DNA of 64,000 bases from Simmondsia chinensis (GCA_018398585.1 JAGTTD010000008.1:9560501-9624500), one strand, 5' to 3'; positions 23,601 through 38,600 are shown, numbered from the stretch's first letter. Translations and numbers: made by a program. Notes: generated from the sequence alone by a model not told the origin.

Positions 23601-26600
23601 GACTACCAAGGAGCATAGTGAGTGACAGAGATCCGAGGTTCACGGGGAAATTTTGGGCCAAGTTGTTCAGACTTATGGGCTCGAATCTTCACTATTCTAC
23701 TAGTTTTCACCCACAAACGGACGGGCAGACCGAGAAGGTGAACGCTTTGTTGGAGTTATATCTAAGGCATTATGTGGGTGCCAATCAACGAGACTGGACA
23801 CGGTTATTGGACGTTGCTCAATTCTCATATAATCTGCAGCGGATTGAGTCCACGAGCCACAGTCTGTTCGAGCTGGTAACGGGGCAGCAACCCTTGACAC
23901 CCCAAGCCGTTGCTTCCCTGTACACGGGTAGCAGCCCCGCTGCCTATCAAACCGCGAAGGGGTGCAGTGAACAACTTGACATTGCTCAAGCGCACTTGGA
24001 CAAAGCGCAGCGAAAAATGAAGAAATGGGCTGACAAAAAGAGGAGGCTGCTAGAGTTTCAGGTTGGGGACTTAGTGATGATCAAGCTGCTACCACAACAA
24101 TTCAAGGCCCTACGCAAAGTGCACAAGCGCTTAGTTTGGAGATACGAAGGACCCTTTCCCGTCCTTGCCAAGGTTGGGAAGGTTTCATACCGGGTGGAGC
24201 TGCCACCCAAACTAAAAGTTCATCATGTTTTTCATGTAAGTTGTTTGAAGCCTTATCATCAAGATGAGGAAGATCCTAGCCAGAACGAGTCCAGTCGGGC
24301 CCCTACTGCAGTAGTGACTGAGTTTGACAACAAGATAGATGAGATAATTGCTGAAAGAACCGTGGGTTGTAGAGGTGTACCAAGGTTCACGGAGTACCTA
24401 GTGCGATGGCAAGGACAAACAGATGCTGAAGCAACATGGGAAAAGGAGGATGATCTATGGCAATTTAAAGACGCAATCAAGACATTCAAGACCACTTAAC
24501 ATTGACGGGGACATCAATGGCTTGGGTGGGGGAGAGTGTCGCGGACCGCTTATTTTACTAAGTACTTTACATTATTTTTATTGTACTTCATTTACTTTAT
24601 GTATTTTCCCTTTAATGTACTAGAATAATCTAGAATAGTGTAGAATTGTCTAGAAGGATCTAGAAGCATCTAGAGTAGCCTAGAAGCATGTGAAAACCGT
24701 GACCTTTGGCATGGGTCATTAAGTGCACGGTTTGCTTAGTGGGGTTGGTTAGAGCAATGCATTAAATTGTAATTCTAGAAGCTTCTTGATTTGAAGAGTC
24801 TCACTCATGTACTGAACACTTTGATTATGAATAGAGAAGGTTGGGCATTTGCTCAACTCATCCACAAAATACTCTCTCTCATCTCTCTTGCTCAACCGTG
24901 ATACTTGGGCTTAATTCCTTTATTTCCAATATTTAAACGCTTTCGTTGTCTTGACTTTGTAATCGGGTCACTTTGGGGTTTCGGGGCCTGACTGAACGAG
25001 GTACTTTCGGAGTGAAGTTGAGTGGCATCACGGGCCGTGACTAGGTTCAAGTATCCTCCCGTGACAATGTGCTATCATTCGTATTCAGAAAGATTTTTGA
25101 TAGTTGCAGCAGGGGACAAACAATCTTCCCATGCATCAAGGCATCAGATACGATTGCTTGAAACGCTGCAGCAATGAAGATGCAAATGCTAGGCTGTCTT
25201 ATAATCCTTTCAATGAAGCGTTGTAATTTGACTAGTTCATCTAGAATTCCGAATCTGCATCCTATTCAATAACTCTGTAAGTTTTTCTGCTAAGTCTTGA
25301 ACCTTCAGTATATATTTAGTTTTTTCAATTTAATCAATTTTCTGAAATTCCACCTTGTGCATTCTCAAGTTTCTTCATTGAAGCTTAGCTTGCCATATTT
25401 TAGCCTTTGAAACCTAAGATCAGTGGTCCAAGGTCAAAAATGCTCAAAATCAATATGGTATGTACCTACCTGACATTTTTTTATAAAAAAAATTGTTAAT
25501 GCCATTACTAGGGGGGATGATGGAGATATCATGAGAAAGAGAACAAAGTAACCGATAATTGATTGAGCAGCCTGTGCCCAATCCTAATAAGTGACCCCGT
25601 GCTAGAAAGAGAAACCAAAGTGTTTGATTTTCAGAGTATAATTCTTGAATTCAATAATGGGAGATGCCTATAACAAGACTACAACCGAAGTATATATATG
25701 CTAACTAGGACATGGGCTCCAAGCAACATAAAAATAAAAAATAAAATAAAAAGACATAGGCGACTAGGACTTGGGCTCCAAGCAACAACTAGGACTTGGG
25801 CTTCAATGAAAAATAAAAATATAAATATTAAGGTAGTAATAATAAATGTTTCCTAATTTTTAAATCGTTTCCTATTCCTCATCCATCTGCATCAGGGGAT
25901 GATGCCTCGAACCCGTAACCCTGGGGATGGCCTAAAGCCTCCCTAGCCACTAGGACAGAAGGTTGTTGGTCATGTATCTACCTGAAATAAAGACACAATA
26001 AAGTAAACACAAAGGGATGGGCCAAGCTTGAAGATGTGTCCATGTCTTGCTTCGTAATCTGACTGAATAGCTGGTTCATGTGTTAGAAGATTGGCATTTG
26101 TAATATAACTGGCTGGTGGCCTGAGAAATCCTCAAAAGGGGCATGGTTGGTTTTGAGGAAATGCTGTCAATCAATATATCATGGGCAAGCAAGTTTTTGT
26201 ACTATAATTCGATTGGAGGATGTATGGTTGTTCTTGGAGCAAATGAGGCTTTGGTCGAATGGTAAAATGTTTTTTGATCAAAGGTCCAATGGCAAAATAC
26301 TAACAAGTTCTTAGGTTCAATCCTCATCCCCACAGCTAAAAAGGGTGGTTATCATATCATAAGCAAATCAGAAGCAAAGCCTGTTTGTCATTTTTTTTTA
26401 ATGGTTGTAAGTTGTTTGTAGTTGAGGTTGCTGGAGGATGTAAACATATTAAATTCAACAGTACAGTTTGTGCAAATATGGCAATATTGTTGATTCAAAC
26501 AAAGGAAAATATCACAGAGGAGATAGGCATATTATGTGAATGCGGGGCATTGGAGAGGAGCATTTTGAATGGTTAAATTACCTGTTTCTGTAACTGTGCT

Positions 26601-29600
26601 TCAAACTCCCATGTTAGTATTTGCTTGTTGGTGTTTGGTTTCTTTCTCATGTTTTCTATTTTGGATGACGACAACAACAAGAAGAAGCCCAGTGCCACAA
26701 GGGCTCCCACTAGAATAAGGTTTTTTTTTTTTTTTCTTTTTTTTTTTTTGGGGGGAGGGGGGTATGCAGCCTTACCCCTTCAGGTTGCTACCCTAAAGGG
26801 AGGCAGTGTCCAAGGGCCCCCAACCCTAAGCAAAAAGCAAACGAAACCATGAGGCAACAATAGAGCAGCAAAGCAACAATAAAACATGCAAGCAACAAGC
26901 AACAATAGCTAACATGTAAGCCTATGGGCGCTATGGACTAGCTTCGTTATGCTCCTCTATCCTAACCCTCTATGTCAGCCCCATATATTCTAGCCCTCCA
27001 CTCAACTCTATCTAAGGTCATCTCCTCATTTAGATTTAGGTGGGTGAGGTCATGTCTAATCGTCTCCATCTAGCTTTTCTTTGGTCTGCCTCTACCTCTT
27101 CTCTCTTGCGTAATAAAAAGTTGCTTGCATTTTTTGACAGAGGCAATGGTCGATCTTCTCCTTACATGTGCATACCATCGCAGACGTTGCTTCCTCAACT
27201 TATCCTCAATTGGAGCCACGTCTAATTTGCTTCTTATAATGTCATTTTTGATCCCGTCCTTCCTTGTGTGTCCACGCATTCAACGCAACATCCTCATCTT
27301 TGCCAGCTTCAACTTCTGCGTATGTTGCCGTTTAACTGGCCAACGTTCTACACTGTATGACATAGTCGGTTTCACCATCGTTTTATAGTGTTTTTCCTTT
27401 AGCTTTAGCGAAAACTTTCTATCGCATAGTACCACAGAAACATCTTTCACTTATGCTTTCCTACTTTAATCCGATTGTTGACATCTTTGTCAACTCTGAC
27501 GTCCTGCTGCACCATGGATCCCAGATATCTGAAACATTCTTTTTTCGGTATGCATTCAGACCCGATCTTCACGTCTTCTATGCTTGGCCTGGTTGAGGTA
27601 CAGAACTTAAATTCCATATACTCGATTTTGGATCTACTGAGCCGTAGGCCTTTTGATTCCAGTGCCTTTCTTCAAAGCTCCAACTTCTCATTTACCTCTT
27701 CTCTTGACTCACCTACCAGGATTATATCATCTGCGAAAAGCATGCTCCAAGGCTTTGAATGTGCCTAGTGAGCTCGTCCGTGACCAAAATAAGCAGGGAG
27801 GGTGATGTAGCACAAAAAGAAAACTAATAATTTCTAATTTAACTCTCAAATTCTGGACTTAATTTCATTCAAAGATATCTCCATAAAGTATATAAGAGTC
27901 CTATATATAGAATAGGAACCCAAAATCTCAAAAAATAAAGAAATTTAATTCAAATCTAACTAGAAAATAAAAATGATCAGAATCTTAAAATTATAATTCT
28001 AATCTAATTAAAATAAAAGGTAATCCTAAATAATCTTAATCTTGTTTAAACTCAATAAATCCTAAAGGATAAACTAATATTTAAAGAATTTAAAAGTCAC
28101 AAATATACTTAAACTCTTTCTAACCAAGATATCTTCAAGAATCCCGTATTTTGCCTTATCCTTAGAATGCATTATTTTCCCCTAGTTACGAAAAACTCCG
28201 CCTCGAGTTTTGTAGAAGGAGAGAATGAAAGACTAAACCAAGGCTGTGATCTTGGCTTGAGGAGGAGCTTTTGGCCATGTCCAATGAAGACTCTTGAATA
28301 AAAATAGGAAGATTGTCAGAAAAATTATCCAGGGTAACGACCTCAACATGTTGAACATGCTCTATATCAACCTTGAGACAATCAACTTGTGCAGGCTTCT
28401 CTTCATGTCCTTCATTATTGAACTCAATTGCTATCTGAGGGAGTTTCATCCCCTGCTTCTTCTTCAATCTTCGATTCGTTTTGCTCTACTTCATCATATA
28501 CCTCATCAATGTCGTCGTCATTATCTTCAATGTTAACAATTTGCTGGGGCTTCCCTTCACTATTCATTTCTTCTTCAGTCTTTGCTTCTACAATACTATC
28601 AATAGCAAAAAGCTTTATTGACTTTCTTCCACTTTATTTGGTTGCTTGACAGTTCTATTATCATCATAGTTAGCATATCTGCTCCAAATATTCAGAAGTT
28701 CATTCAATTGTCCTATGACCTTGTGGCGCTTCAATTCACTAGCAAGCTCTATATCAAGCTGACAACAATCATGATAGATGTACGTCCCTTGTAGTACTTC
28801 TTTTGCATAGATTGCATCATCACGATAGTAAAATTGTATATATGCAAGGTAAGTATCATCGACCCAAGTAATATCCTCTATACATCCATAATGATGAAAT
28901 AGCCAATGTTGATCCCTACGAGTAATGGGCTTGAAAACATGGTGAATCCTTACTATTAAAGATCTATCATTTTAATAACCCGATAGCCAATATCTAGTCA
29001 CCTTGTGATTTTCCTCAGGCCTTTTTTTGCTGGTTTCCCCATTAGATACACATCTTATATGAAACAATGTTAAATGTGAATAACATGTATCTTTTTTCCT
29101 CATTATTAGCGCATTTTGGTGTTTCCCAAGTTGTAACCCTAGGTTCCAAGCAAGGTTCGAAGCAAGGCCCTCTGCGGTGCCTGGGCAACAGCAACAAAGA
29201 CGTTGGCCTCTCAATGGACCGTGGGTATCTCCGGCGGTTACTGATAGCAAGCAGTGGTGGAAATTTGGGCTTGAGGTTCTGATGGGGAAGGAGGGAGTTC
29301 GAAATTAGGGCCGCTGAGGAGTTGTGGTTGGGTGCTGGTTAGGGTTTGGTGGTGGCGGCGGTGGATGGCGGATGTTAGTGTTCTGCTCGAAAGGTGATGG
29401 CTGTTGAGGATGAGGGAGTTCAAAGGATGTTGGTTATCTCTAGTAGTTAGCGGCGGCAAAAAGGATAAATCCTAAATAATTCATAGAACCAAGATATAAT
29501 CCTAAATTATAATTCTAATCTAATTAAAATAAAAGATAATCCTAAATAATCTTAATCTAAGTTAAACTAAATAAATCCTAAAGGATAAACTAATATTTAA

Positions 29601-32600
29601 AGAATTTAAAAGTCACAAATATACTTAAACTCCTTCTGACTAAGATAATCCCATAATTTGCCTTATCCTATCCTTGTACTGCATCAAAGGGTCTGAAGGT
29701 TGAACCTTGGTGTAACCCAACTGTATTCAAGAAAGTGTCTGTCTCCCCTTCCGCTATACGCACATTGGTCAATGCGTCTTCATACATGTTTTTAAAGGCT
29801 CAAATATAAGATACGGGGATGTCTTTCTTCTCCAAGACCCTCCATAGGACCACTCTTGGCACTCTATCATTTGCCTTCTCCAAATCGATGAAAATCATGT
29901 GTAGATCCTTTTGTCTATATATGTAGTACTCGGTACTATGCCTTAGGAGATGGATGGCTTTCATCTTAGATCTACTTGGCATAAATCCAAACTAATTCTT
30001 TGAGACATCTGCTTGTTACCGTAGCCTCCTTTGTATGACCCGCTCCCATAGCTTCATAGAGTGGCTCATTTGTTTGATATCCCTTTAGTTGGCACAACGC
30101 TGAATGTCGCCTTTATTCTTATAAATCGGTATCGACGTAGCCTTCCTCCACTTGTCAGGCATTTTCTTATCTTGAAGAATTTGGTTGAATAGTTTACTCA
30201 ACCAGCTTATGGCCTTCCCTCCAATGCATTTCTATACCTCAATGGGTATTCCATCTGGGCCGATTGCTTTACCCTTACTTCAAAACTTCCCTGACTTCTT
30301 CAGGTTTGATGCACCTACAGTAACAGTAGTTCTATTGCTCCTCAAATGACCAGAGTTCTCTATATTTGTATCTCCCTCTCCATTGAACAAATCAAAGAAG
30401 TAGGCTTTCCACCTTGCTTTAATTTGTTGCTCATCCACTAGCAGATGTCCATCATCTCCCTTGTTGCACTTTACTTGGTCCAAGTCTCTAGGCCTTGGAT
30501 TGTGCCTCTCTGATTGCTATCTTTGCTTCTTTCTTGGCTTGTTTATATTGTTGTTTCTTGTCCTCGTCTCCACTTTATTTCCATTCCTTGAAGCAGTCTC
30601 GTTTGGCCTTAATCTTCTCTTGGACTTCCCTGCACCACCACCAAGATTCTCTGTGGTTTGGTGCCCCACCCTTTGATTCGCCTAGTATTTCACTTGCCGA
30701 ACCTCTGATCTTTTGTGCCATTTGGTTCCACATGTGGTTTATATCTCGTCCAAGTCCTAGTTAAGCTCAAACTCTACTCTTTCCTTAAAGGTTTGATACT
30801 CGTTTCCCTTCAAGTCTCGCCAGCGAGTGCGTGGGTGCACAGGTTTCCTAGTTCTCTTGTCCCTTCTTTTGGCCTTGACATCCGCGTACAGTACCCTATG
30901 CTGCGTGGTTAAGCCTACCCTGGGGATAATCTTACAGTCTGTGCAATCTTTGTGTCTTCTTTTCCTTAGTAGTATATAGTCAATCTGAATCCTTGCTCGA
31001 CCACTTGTATAAGTAATGATTTGCTCTTCACTTTTTCTGTTTTGGATGCCAAATTGCTTTGTTTCGAATGAGGACCTATTGATTTGCTTGTGGCAATTTA
31101 CATTCTGTAGTTTTAAGCGTGGGGCCCATTGGTTACTTTTATCTTTGAAAATAATCGGCAGTCAACAAATAAATGGCATTTCATGATTTTTGGCTTAGTA
31201 AGACTTGAGAAGTTCAGGACAATCAGAATCATATAATGATTTCTTTCAACCGTAGAGATTATATGAATTTTATTCAAGCTTTGATATCATTTGCCAAGGT
31301 TTTTGTTTAACCTTTTTACTGTACCTGTTTTAACTGGTGGCTCAATTCATTTGTAATGCAGGCCTATGGATGTCAAAGCAAAAATGTCTGGATTGGCTTT
31401 TGGAGATGAAGCAAGGTAGTGATCGTTTGGGACCCTTGGTGGTCACTGGCCTCATCAATGAGTCAGGGCACTCTTTGAAATGTGATATTCCGAATTCATT
31501 GCCTTACCAGGTATTCTTTTTTGTTGAAACATCTTCCTTATTAGTCATTCCCTTTTTTTTTTGATGGAAAATTGCGTGACTCTACATTGAGGGAATGTTA
31601 TCCATTAAATTCAGTACTTACGAGTGATGCTGTGAGCATATTTGTGTCCATAAGGATGGTGCATATATGCTTTGTGTGGGTTACTATACCGTTGCTTCCT
31701 GTTTGTGAATCGTTTGAACTGGTCTATGGAGTTGAAAAAATGAAGTTTGAGTTATGTTGTGAATCATGGTTGTTTACTCTCCTAATGAAGGGTTCACTAT
31801 TCCTTGTCTAGTGACTCATGGAATATCTTTATGCGTTCATTGTTATTAAAGATTTCTTTCATGCTGTGTACTAAGCTCATGAGGAATACCTCCCACTTAT
31901 AGTTGCCTTTTCTATTCTAATATTTATAAACAACAATATAAGCGTTTTTCTCACTAGGTGGGGCCGGCCACAAAGATCGAAGTATACCACCGCATTCTAT
32001 CATAATCATATCTTTCTTAAGCTCCAATGAAACAAGGTATTTGTTAATGTGACTAACCATGTCTTTTGGATCTCCCTTTTCCCTTGCTCCACACCGTTCA
32101 AATGCTACCTACGTCCAGTCCAAGCCTAGGAGAGAGCTCCTAGTCTGACTAACGTTGGCCTAGCTGAACCAGTTTCAAAGGCTAGATTCCCCTGGGGATT
32201 GTCATGACAAGCCTTTCTGAACTCAACCCTTCTCACTGGGGCATCCATTGTCTTAATAATGTTTATAAGTTGCATACAACCTCTTTTACGTGGATACCTT
32301 TCTTGATTTTGGAGATTCAATGCCACAGACATGTCTCCAATGCTCTTATAGAAAAATGTTTTCAGAATTCTTCTTCCGTCCTGTCTCCGTTCTATAGTTT
32401 TTATCTCTCCTTAGCATTCTGGTGCTGAGCATGTTGTAATTCATGTTGTTCTCTTCAATGATTGTAAATCCTATTTATCTTATTATTCTTACTTCCAGGA
32501 ATACCCTCCTGGCGTTATGCTTGTACCTATGGGAAGTAGGACTTCGAAGCCTTTTCGTACTACCAATTTGGTTATTATTTCCCCACAGATTGTGCTTAGT

Positions 32601-35600
32601 AATCATAGCGGCCACAATTTTGTTGCTGTTGGAGATGCATTGATAGTTGATCCTGGGTGCTATTCTGCTCTTCATGCTGAGGTAATGCTTTGAATCTTTA
32701 TATTACGAGATTTGATGAGGCGATATTTGCATATATATTTCAACATCGAACATTCTCAAGTATTTGTATCATGAGTGGGCCTACCTCTTGTATTTTCTCG
32801 AGTTTTTTCGCTAAATGCTGGATTTCTTTTTCAAGTGGACATCATTAATCTTGCAGCATTTTATTGAGCATAGACATCTAATGTTTTTGTTGGGAACTCA
32901 AAACATTTTCCTTCCACTTATAGCTGTCATGTTATTGTCTGTAGTAATTATTGAATATCTTAAGGCATGAATGTAAAATTGCTGCAATATTGAGGCTTGT
33001 GCATTTAGTTAAGATAAATGCCATAACAGATATTCTTACAATTAATCAGTATTGTGATAATTAAGCACAAATTATCCTCCATGAGCTCCTATTAGCTTTG
33101 CAAGGTGCATCTACAAGGACAAGCTGCTTGCTGAAGTGCTTTCCCTGAAAGCAAAGAGCATGATGGGTAAGTTGATGTCTTCCTCTTAGAATGCTTTTTG
33201 TGGAGGGCATACGTACTCCTTTTGCCAATGGAGGAGTTCATTTGAAAAGTGGATTCTAAGATTTGCAAGTTGGACAATAAGAAAGTGTATGATTATGTGA
33301 CATGGTCCTTTGGGCTTTAGTTATCATATGTAGATAATGGCTCTGCCACTGGTTTTCTATGCCCTTTTTTCCTATGCTTGTTCATGAGTCTTATGCTCAG
33401 TTTCACCTCCTCGAGGGTCTGAGACAAACTGAGCAATTATCTCATCTTCTGTTTCTGTTGATCAACGTGCTCTGTGATGTCAAGCGAAGTGGTGGAGGAG
33501 GGCGTTATGCAAGGTTTTGAGGTGGGTAATGTCAATGGTCCTGATCAGAAAGTGAAAGTGCTGATCACAGTAATGTTACTTTGATTGTAATTTCATGGAA
33601 ACAGGCCATCACGAACTTACATAAGGGGTTTCGGATGGCGATCACAAGAAATAATGCATAATAATAAGCATGACATAGTTAGTGGTTAATTTGGGGTTAC
33701 AAGAAACCAAAGGTTTGACGAATTGTGCTATAATAGGAGGTGATTTCTACATTTCTATTTCTTACATAATCCATTAGATATTAGTTGTTATGCTACACAT
33801 AGATATTTACCTGATTCGAGCAGAAGCAAAAGGAACTTGGATCTGAATAGATGGATCCCAAGTCAGCCAGATATGCCCCTGTCTGTGATGATTAGCTTCG
33901 GTTAGCAAACTTCTAGCATACGATATGTCAGCGGAAAATGCTATGTTGCTGTATTATTGCTTCCAGACATAGACTGCGTACAAGGGCAGTACGCTTGTTG
34001 ATTAAGGCAAAGAAACTGAATCGGCTACTAGAAACGAGCAAGGGCCAAGGATGAACTCAAATAGTGCTAGGGAGGATGGTTCATTGAAAGGCCAATTCAT
34101 CCATAGGCCTGCAGATATCGTTTGTCCACGTGCAAAACAGAAGTAAAATAGGTCTTTTAGCAGTAGTACATGAGACCTAAGTTATAAGCAAATCCCAAAG
34201 AGAGCATAGGCTTACGACGAATAGATTGATCTTTGTCTTGCTTTAATTTTGTCTCAACAATAGCAAAAATTCTAAGATGAAAGATCTGAATGAGTTGCTT
34301 AAGCCCAACAAGCATGTAGCTCTTTTTCATACCGTGAATATTCCAACAACCAGTCGGAAAGACTCATCTAAGGCACAACTCCCACCACTTTACCCCAAAT
34401 GAACCATTGATTTCAACCCCTTATCACCGTATTTCTATAGGGAATTGCCACACCAGAGATGCAGACACTTTCCCTTGAGATTGCAGGGCTTCTTCATCAA
34501 GGATGTCAAACCTGTTTGCCACCACTATTGGAAGGATGAAAGAATTAGTCAACTTTCCAGTAGGCTTCTGCTTACACACATCAACCCCAAACTTCCCCGT
34601 CCTCAGAACCGGATCTCTTTAACTTCAGGCACGAGATCAGGAGCAACAGGCTAGGCAGGTAGATCCTGAGGAACAACTGATGCATCAGAGACCTTGGGGA
34701 TCATTGTTTACCTTGAACATGGGCATTTATGACTCAAATGTCTGATTGCGCAACTCGAATCACACTAATGCTCCTCCCATTGATAGCACACATCGTGGCT
34801 CAGAATAGATCCCGAGGGAGGAATAATGTCTTGACTTCCTAAGAGGCTTGGAAATGTCGGTTTTTGTAATGACCCAAGCATAAGAAATTTTTTGAGCTGT
34901 TATCAGGAAACACTATGCTTGAAATCTTGGTAAGAGCCTTAGTTCTCTAGAGATGCAAGGAAAGACCCGGGAAGTCACCCGTATACGGATCCTTGTCATT
35001 TCCTTTTCTTCGAATGAAAATCAGGGGACCATCACTTAAGGACCAAAGGTTGGTGGAATTTTTTTTTTTTTTTTTTTTTTTGTATAAACATGTATGGGCC
35101 ATTTTTAACAATGTGATCACAGTGGGAGGAGAACTCATACACAGAAACAATAGAACACTTACCATGAAGAAAAATTTAAGCTGCGGGACTTACATCTAGA
35201 TTACACTAGCAATAATGAAGAGAATGATGGAGAACTACCTGGCACATAGCTTACAAGTGCATTTTGCCATTAATCAGTCTCTTTTGCAACATCCTCATCA
35301 GACAAACAGACCTTAGAATCCTCTACAACATAAAATTAAGTTGAAGGCCATTTTGATGTGCTCTATTCCTTCTATACAATCCAGACCAATCTAATTCTCC
35401 AACCTCAAAATCCGGGTCTAGGTTATTACAACCTCCTCTATAGGAGCTGAGGATTTCACAATTTTTCTAGAATTACTGGTCCCCAACTCCAATTCTGGAC
35501 TCCCTTCACGAAAATGAACCATCAAACTGAGCAGGGACTAATGGAACAATAGTGTACCTGTCAAAATAGCAGTATAATCTTTCAAACCTTTGCAGCAGCT

Positions 35601-38600
35601 TTTGAAAACTTTGGCGCTGAAGACGATGCTTTAGCAGTTGCATACAATGAGCTGTTTGTTGATTGACTTTTGGTGTGCACCATACCAATAATTGAAACAT
35701 CAGAGGAGTACCCTCCTCTCTCCAACATCTGCTTAGGGTTCTCTATACTTTAGAAGCCTAGAACATATTTGTATCACTCATGTGTCATAATTCTTCCTCA
35801 GAGATGAAATCTTGATGATATGCTTTTCTGACATTTAAACCTATATCCATGGTTAGGATGATGTATCCAAGTTCGGAAGAAATTGATTAATTCTGATACA
35901 AGTTTAAGATGTACCATAAACATGGCTTGAAGAACACGTGCACCCTGTGTATGTGTGTATATTATAGGATATGCAAAGTTATATATGGATAGGAGAGTTA
36001 AAATGTGGACCTTCATACAAGTTGTTTGATTTTTTGTCAGGAAATGCATTCTGCTTGCAAGTTCTGTACTTGGTGAATGGTGGGACCTTATAATGTGTTT
36101 TAAGGTCCATTTGGTCAATTAATAGGCATATATCTAGTTCGTAGGTCTATAATTAACATAGATTTAGTTTGTCTTTGTCCGCGTTCTTTGTAATAAAATG
36201 GCAGTTCTCTTTGCAGTAATGGTCAATCAAGCATTTGTTATTCAAGCATATATACAAGCATATATAATGTAGGAATAACCTTGTTATATTTTAGTCATAA
36301 TGGAGATCTAGTTATCGATTTTGGAGTGTCCCTTCTTCCCCAGGCATCCAGCCTTGCCCACAAAGTAAAATAGTAGCTCGTAAATTTGTGCATATATTAC
36401 TGAAATCCATACTAGGTCTCTACTCCAAATCACAATGGTTTCTCATAGTTGACTTGAGTAAATGACATGAGGTGTTTTCAAGTTTTCTGTACCATGGCTA
36501 TCTACTGAACTATGTTCTTTTGTTTTATCAGCTAGCATGTATTGTTGCTGCTTTACCCAGAAAGTTAATCGTCTTTGTTACCCATCACCATCCGGATCAT
36601 GTTGATGGTAAGTTTGCATCAAACTTTCACTATGTATACATCATGACTAGGGAAAAGATTACGAAGAAAATGCACTTGACTGCTACGTTCTTTGTTCATG
36701 GAAATGCAATTGCTCGGGGCGCTAGTGCTAGTTATTAACAACAACAATAATCTAATATTTTTTGGGGTCTTGCGATTGCTGACTACATGGATCAAAGTAT
36801 GTTATGGTGCTCTATCATGAATCATTTCTTTGTTAATAAACAAATGCCTTTCTTCATGCAATGTAACCATGTCTTTTAGGGCCTTGTTCTTCCCGTCTAG
36901 ACAGGGTTAGCTCCTAGATCTTGTAGTGGGTGATTATTAACTGTAGTTGAGACAATTGGGATGTCAAGTTGTGTATAAAAGTGGCACCTGAAAATGCTTT
37001 TTTCCATAATAATGTCCTTATAGGTGGCTGTATGTAACCTGACCTGCTAATCTGTCAAAATGAGCATAGATAAGTTGATTGAACTTGCCTCATCTAGAAA
37101 GAACCGGGGCCTGGTATTTGCCCAACTTGAAATATCTTAAAGTTGTACTTCAAAAACCTTATAATTACCCATCCTGACAAAGCCTACCTTGGGTCTAAGA
37201 AAATTTTGTGTAAAAGAAGGGAAACTTGACTGGATTATGGGCTGCATCTTAATTGAAGAGCCTAAATGAGCTAGAGCAAGTGGAGGGCGGCTTGATGATC
37301 CAACCTATTGTTACCTTAGCTAATTCATCACGAGGTTGAAATGATAGTTTTGACTCATTCCGGAGGCCATTTTATCCTGAAATCAACAACCTGTTTCTGA
37401 CATTAACTGAATTTATTCAACTTAGTCTATATAGTTGCCACCTTTAGTCCTTATGCAATGTAATATTATGGAATATTCGAGTGAAGATATAGTCATCCAA
37501 TGAATTGCATTTAGAAGAGAAAATTTGAGTGAGTTGGAAATTGCCAGATCAGTAAGGCGCTCTCCAAGGTGCAGCTGGTGTGCATAATTCGAGAATTGGG
37601 TTTAAACTAGCAAAACAGGCCCTCGTATTCTGTCTTCTCTTTCCTTATGAGTGCCTTCTTTTCTGCAATATGAAGCGGGAGACTTGCACATGTTTAAAGA
37701 GAATTCTACATAAGCTCTGCTCTCACTTGAGATACTAGGTTAATTTCAACAGATCATCCATGCGATTCTCGGATAATACCAATAGAAGTGCCAGACAAAG
37801 AGAAATAACAGGTATCAAATCGCCTCATCTTCTTCCATAAGGAAATATTTGGGATGTCCCCTTTCTTCCGGGTAAGAATTTCTTTGTCTCTTGGAGAAAC
37901 CATGGATAAGTCTAATGTTGGGTTTTCTTCATGGAAGGAAAATTTACTTTCCAAGGCATGAAGAACTGTGCTTATTCAATCAACTCTGTAAGCAACTTTG
38001 GCCCACACCATCCAGCATTTTGCTATTCCTAAGGAGTGTAAAAAATGGGATAGTTTAAGCTGGAACTTGGTTTTGGAAAAAAAAGATGAAATTCCAAGGA
38101 AATGTGCATGATAACTTGGGATAAGATATATAGACCTATGAGTGAAGAAGGCTTGGGATCCTAAAGTGGTGGCGGTAACCATGGCATTTTTATGCAAGTT
38201 GGGATGGAAAGTCGCGACGAGCCTGGGCATTATTTGGGTCAAAATAAGTTTCTGCTAAATATTTAAGAAAGAATGGATATTTTTACTATGATCCGAGCTC
38301 GTGACTTAATAGAGGCTCAAGGTGGAAATAGGGATGGCATTGGGTCAGGTTTGGTTCGGGTTTGCCTTCGTCCAGATCCAACCCAGAAAAAACCCAACCC
38401 AACCCAAATCCGGAAAAAAACTCGTTTATTCCATAAAAACTCAATCCAAATCCAAATCCATCGGGTGGAACGGATATGCGAGCCAAGTCCATAACCCATT
38501 TAAATCCTGGAGCAAGTTATGACACTACAATATAATATTAATATGTATAACAATAATAATATAATAACAATACCTTAAAAACCAATATTTAGATTAGAGA

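Larger units (their letters stand above)
19389..25066 (+). mobile_element. Ty3 chromovirus (chromodomain-bearing), complete structure, coding broken
   Basis: The 5' LTR (19389-19919) and 3' LTR (24537-25066) start TGTCACGG/TGTCGCGG and end CCGTGACA. They differ at about 19 sites, mostly transitions (about 96% identity). A TGGTATCAGAGC primer site follows the 5' LTR and a purine tract (24525-24536) precedes the 3' LTR. ATGT flanks both sides (19385, 25067), a 4-bp duplication. Order is gag, zinc knuckle, protease, RT, RNase H, integrase, chromodomain. Several stops and shifts make it non-autonomous now. It lies in intron 2 in the sense orientation of the host gene. Confidence 0.93.
26668..31032 (-). 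mobile_element. RTE-type LINE copy B, 5'-truncated, with nested LTR element
   Basis: A minus-strand LINE related along its length to copy A (40627-44808). The 3' end (26668-26710) carries TTG-like tail repeats and the gggagcccttgtggcactggg motif. The RT C-terminal part reads [18 protein letters not shown] (27190-27130), and RT core pieces lie at 29700-30480 ([16 protein letters not shown] near 29880). The 5' end stops inside the endonuclease region. Flanks ttttctattttggatg (26652-26667) and ttttctgttttggatg (31033-31048) form a 16-bp duplication with one mismatch. The RT is split by an LTR element at 27803-29696. Long T and G runs lie at 26721-26761. Confidence 0.88.

Noticed and set aside
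19389..25066. Intact, currently active Ty3 element
   Set aside because: About 96% LTR identity but many stops and frame shifts in gag and pol.
25705..25815. CRISPR-like spaced repeats
   Set aside because: Three irregular repeats inside a plant LTR; spacers differ in length and a CRISPR array is not expected in nuclear plant DNA.
25905..25975. True tRNA gene on the minus strand
   Set aside because: The box A-box B order is plausible but no acceptor stem or anticodon arm can be formed.
38286..38522. Overlapping open frames on both strands around 38286-38522
   Set aside because: They read through the low-complexity gggtcggg end of the hAT element and have no protein-like composition.
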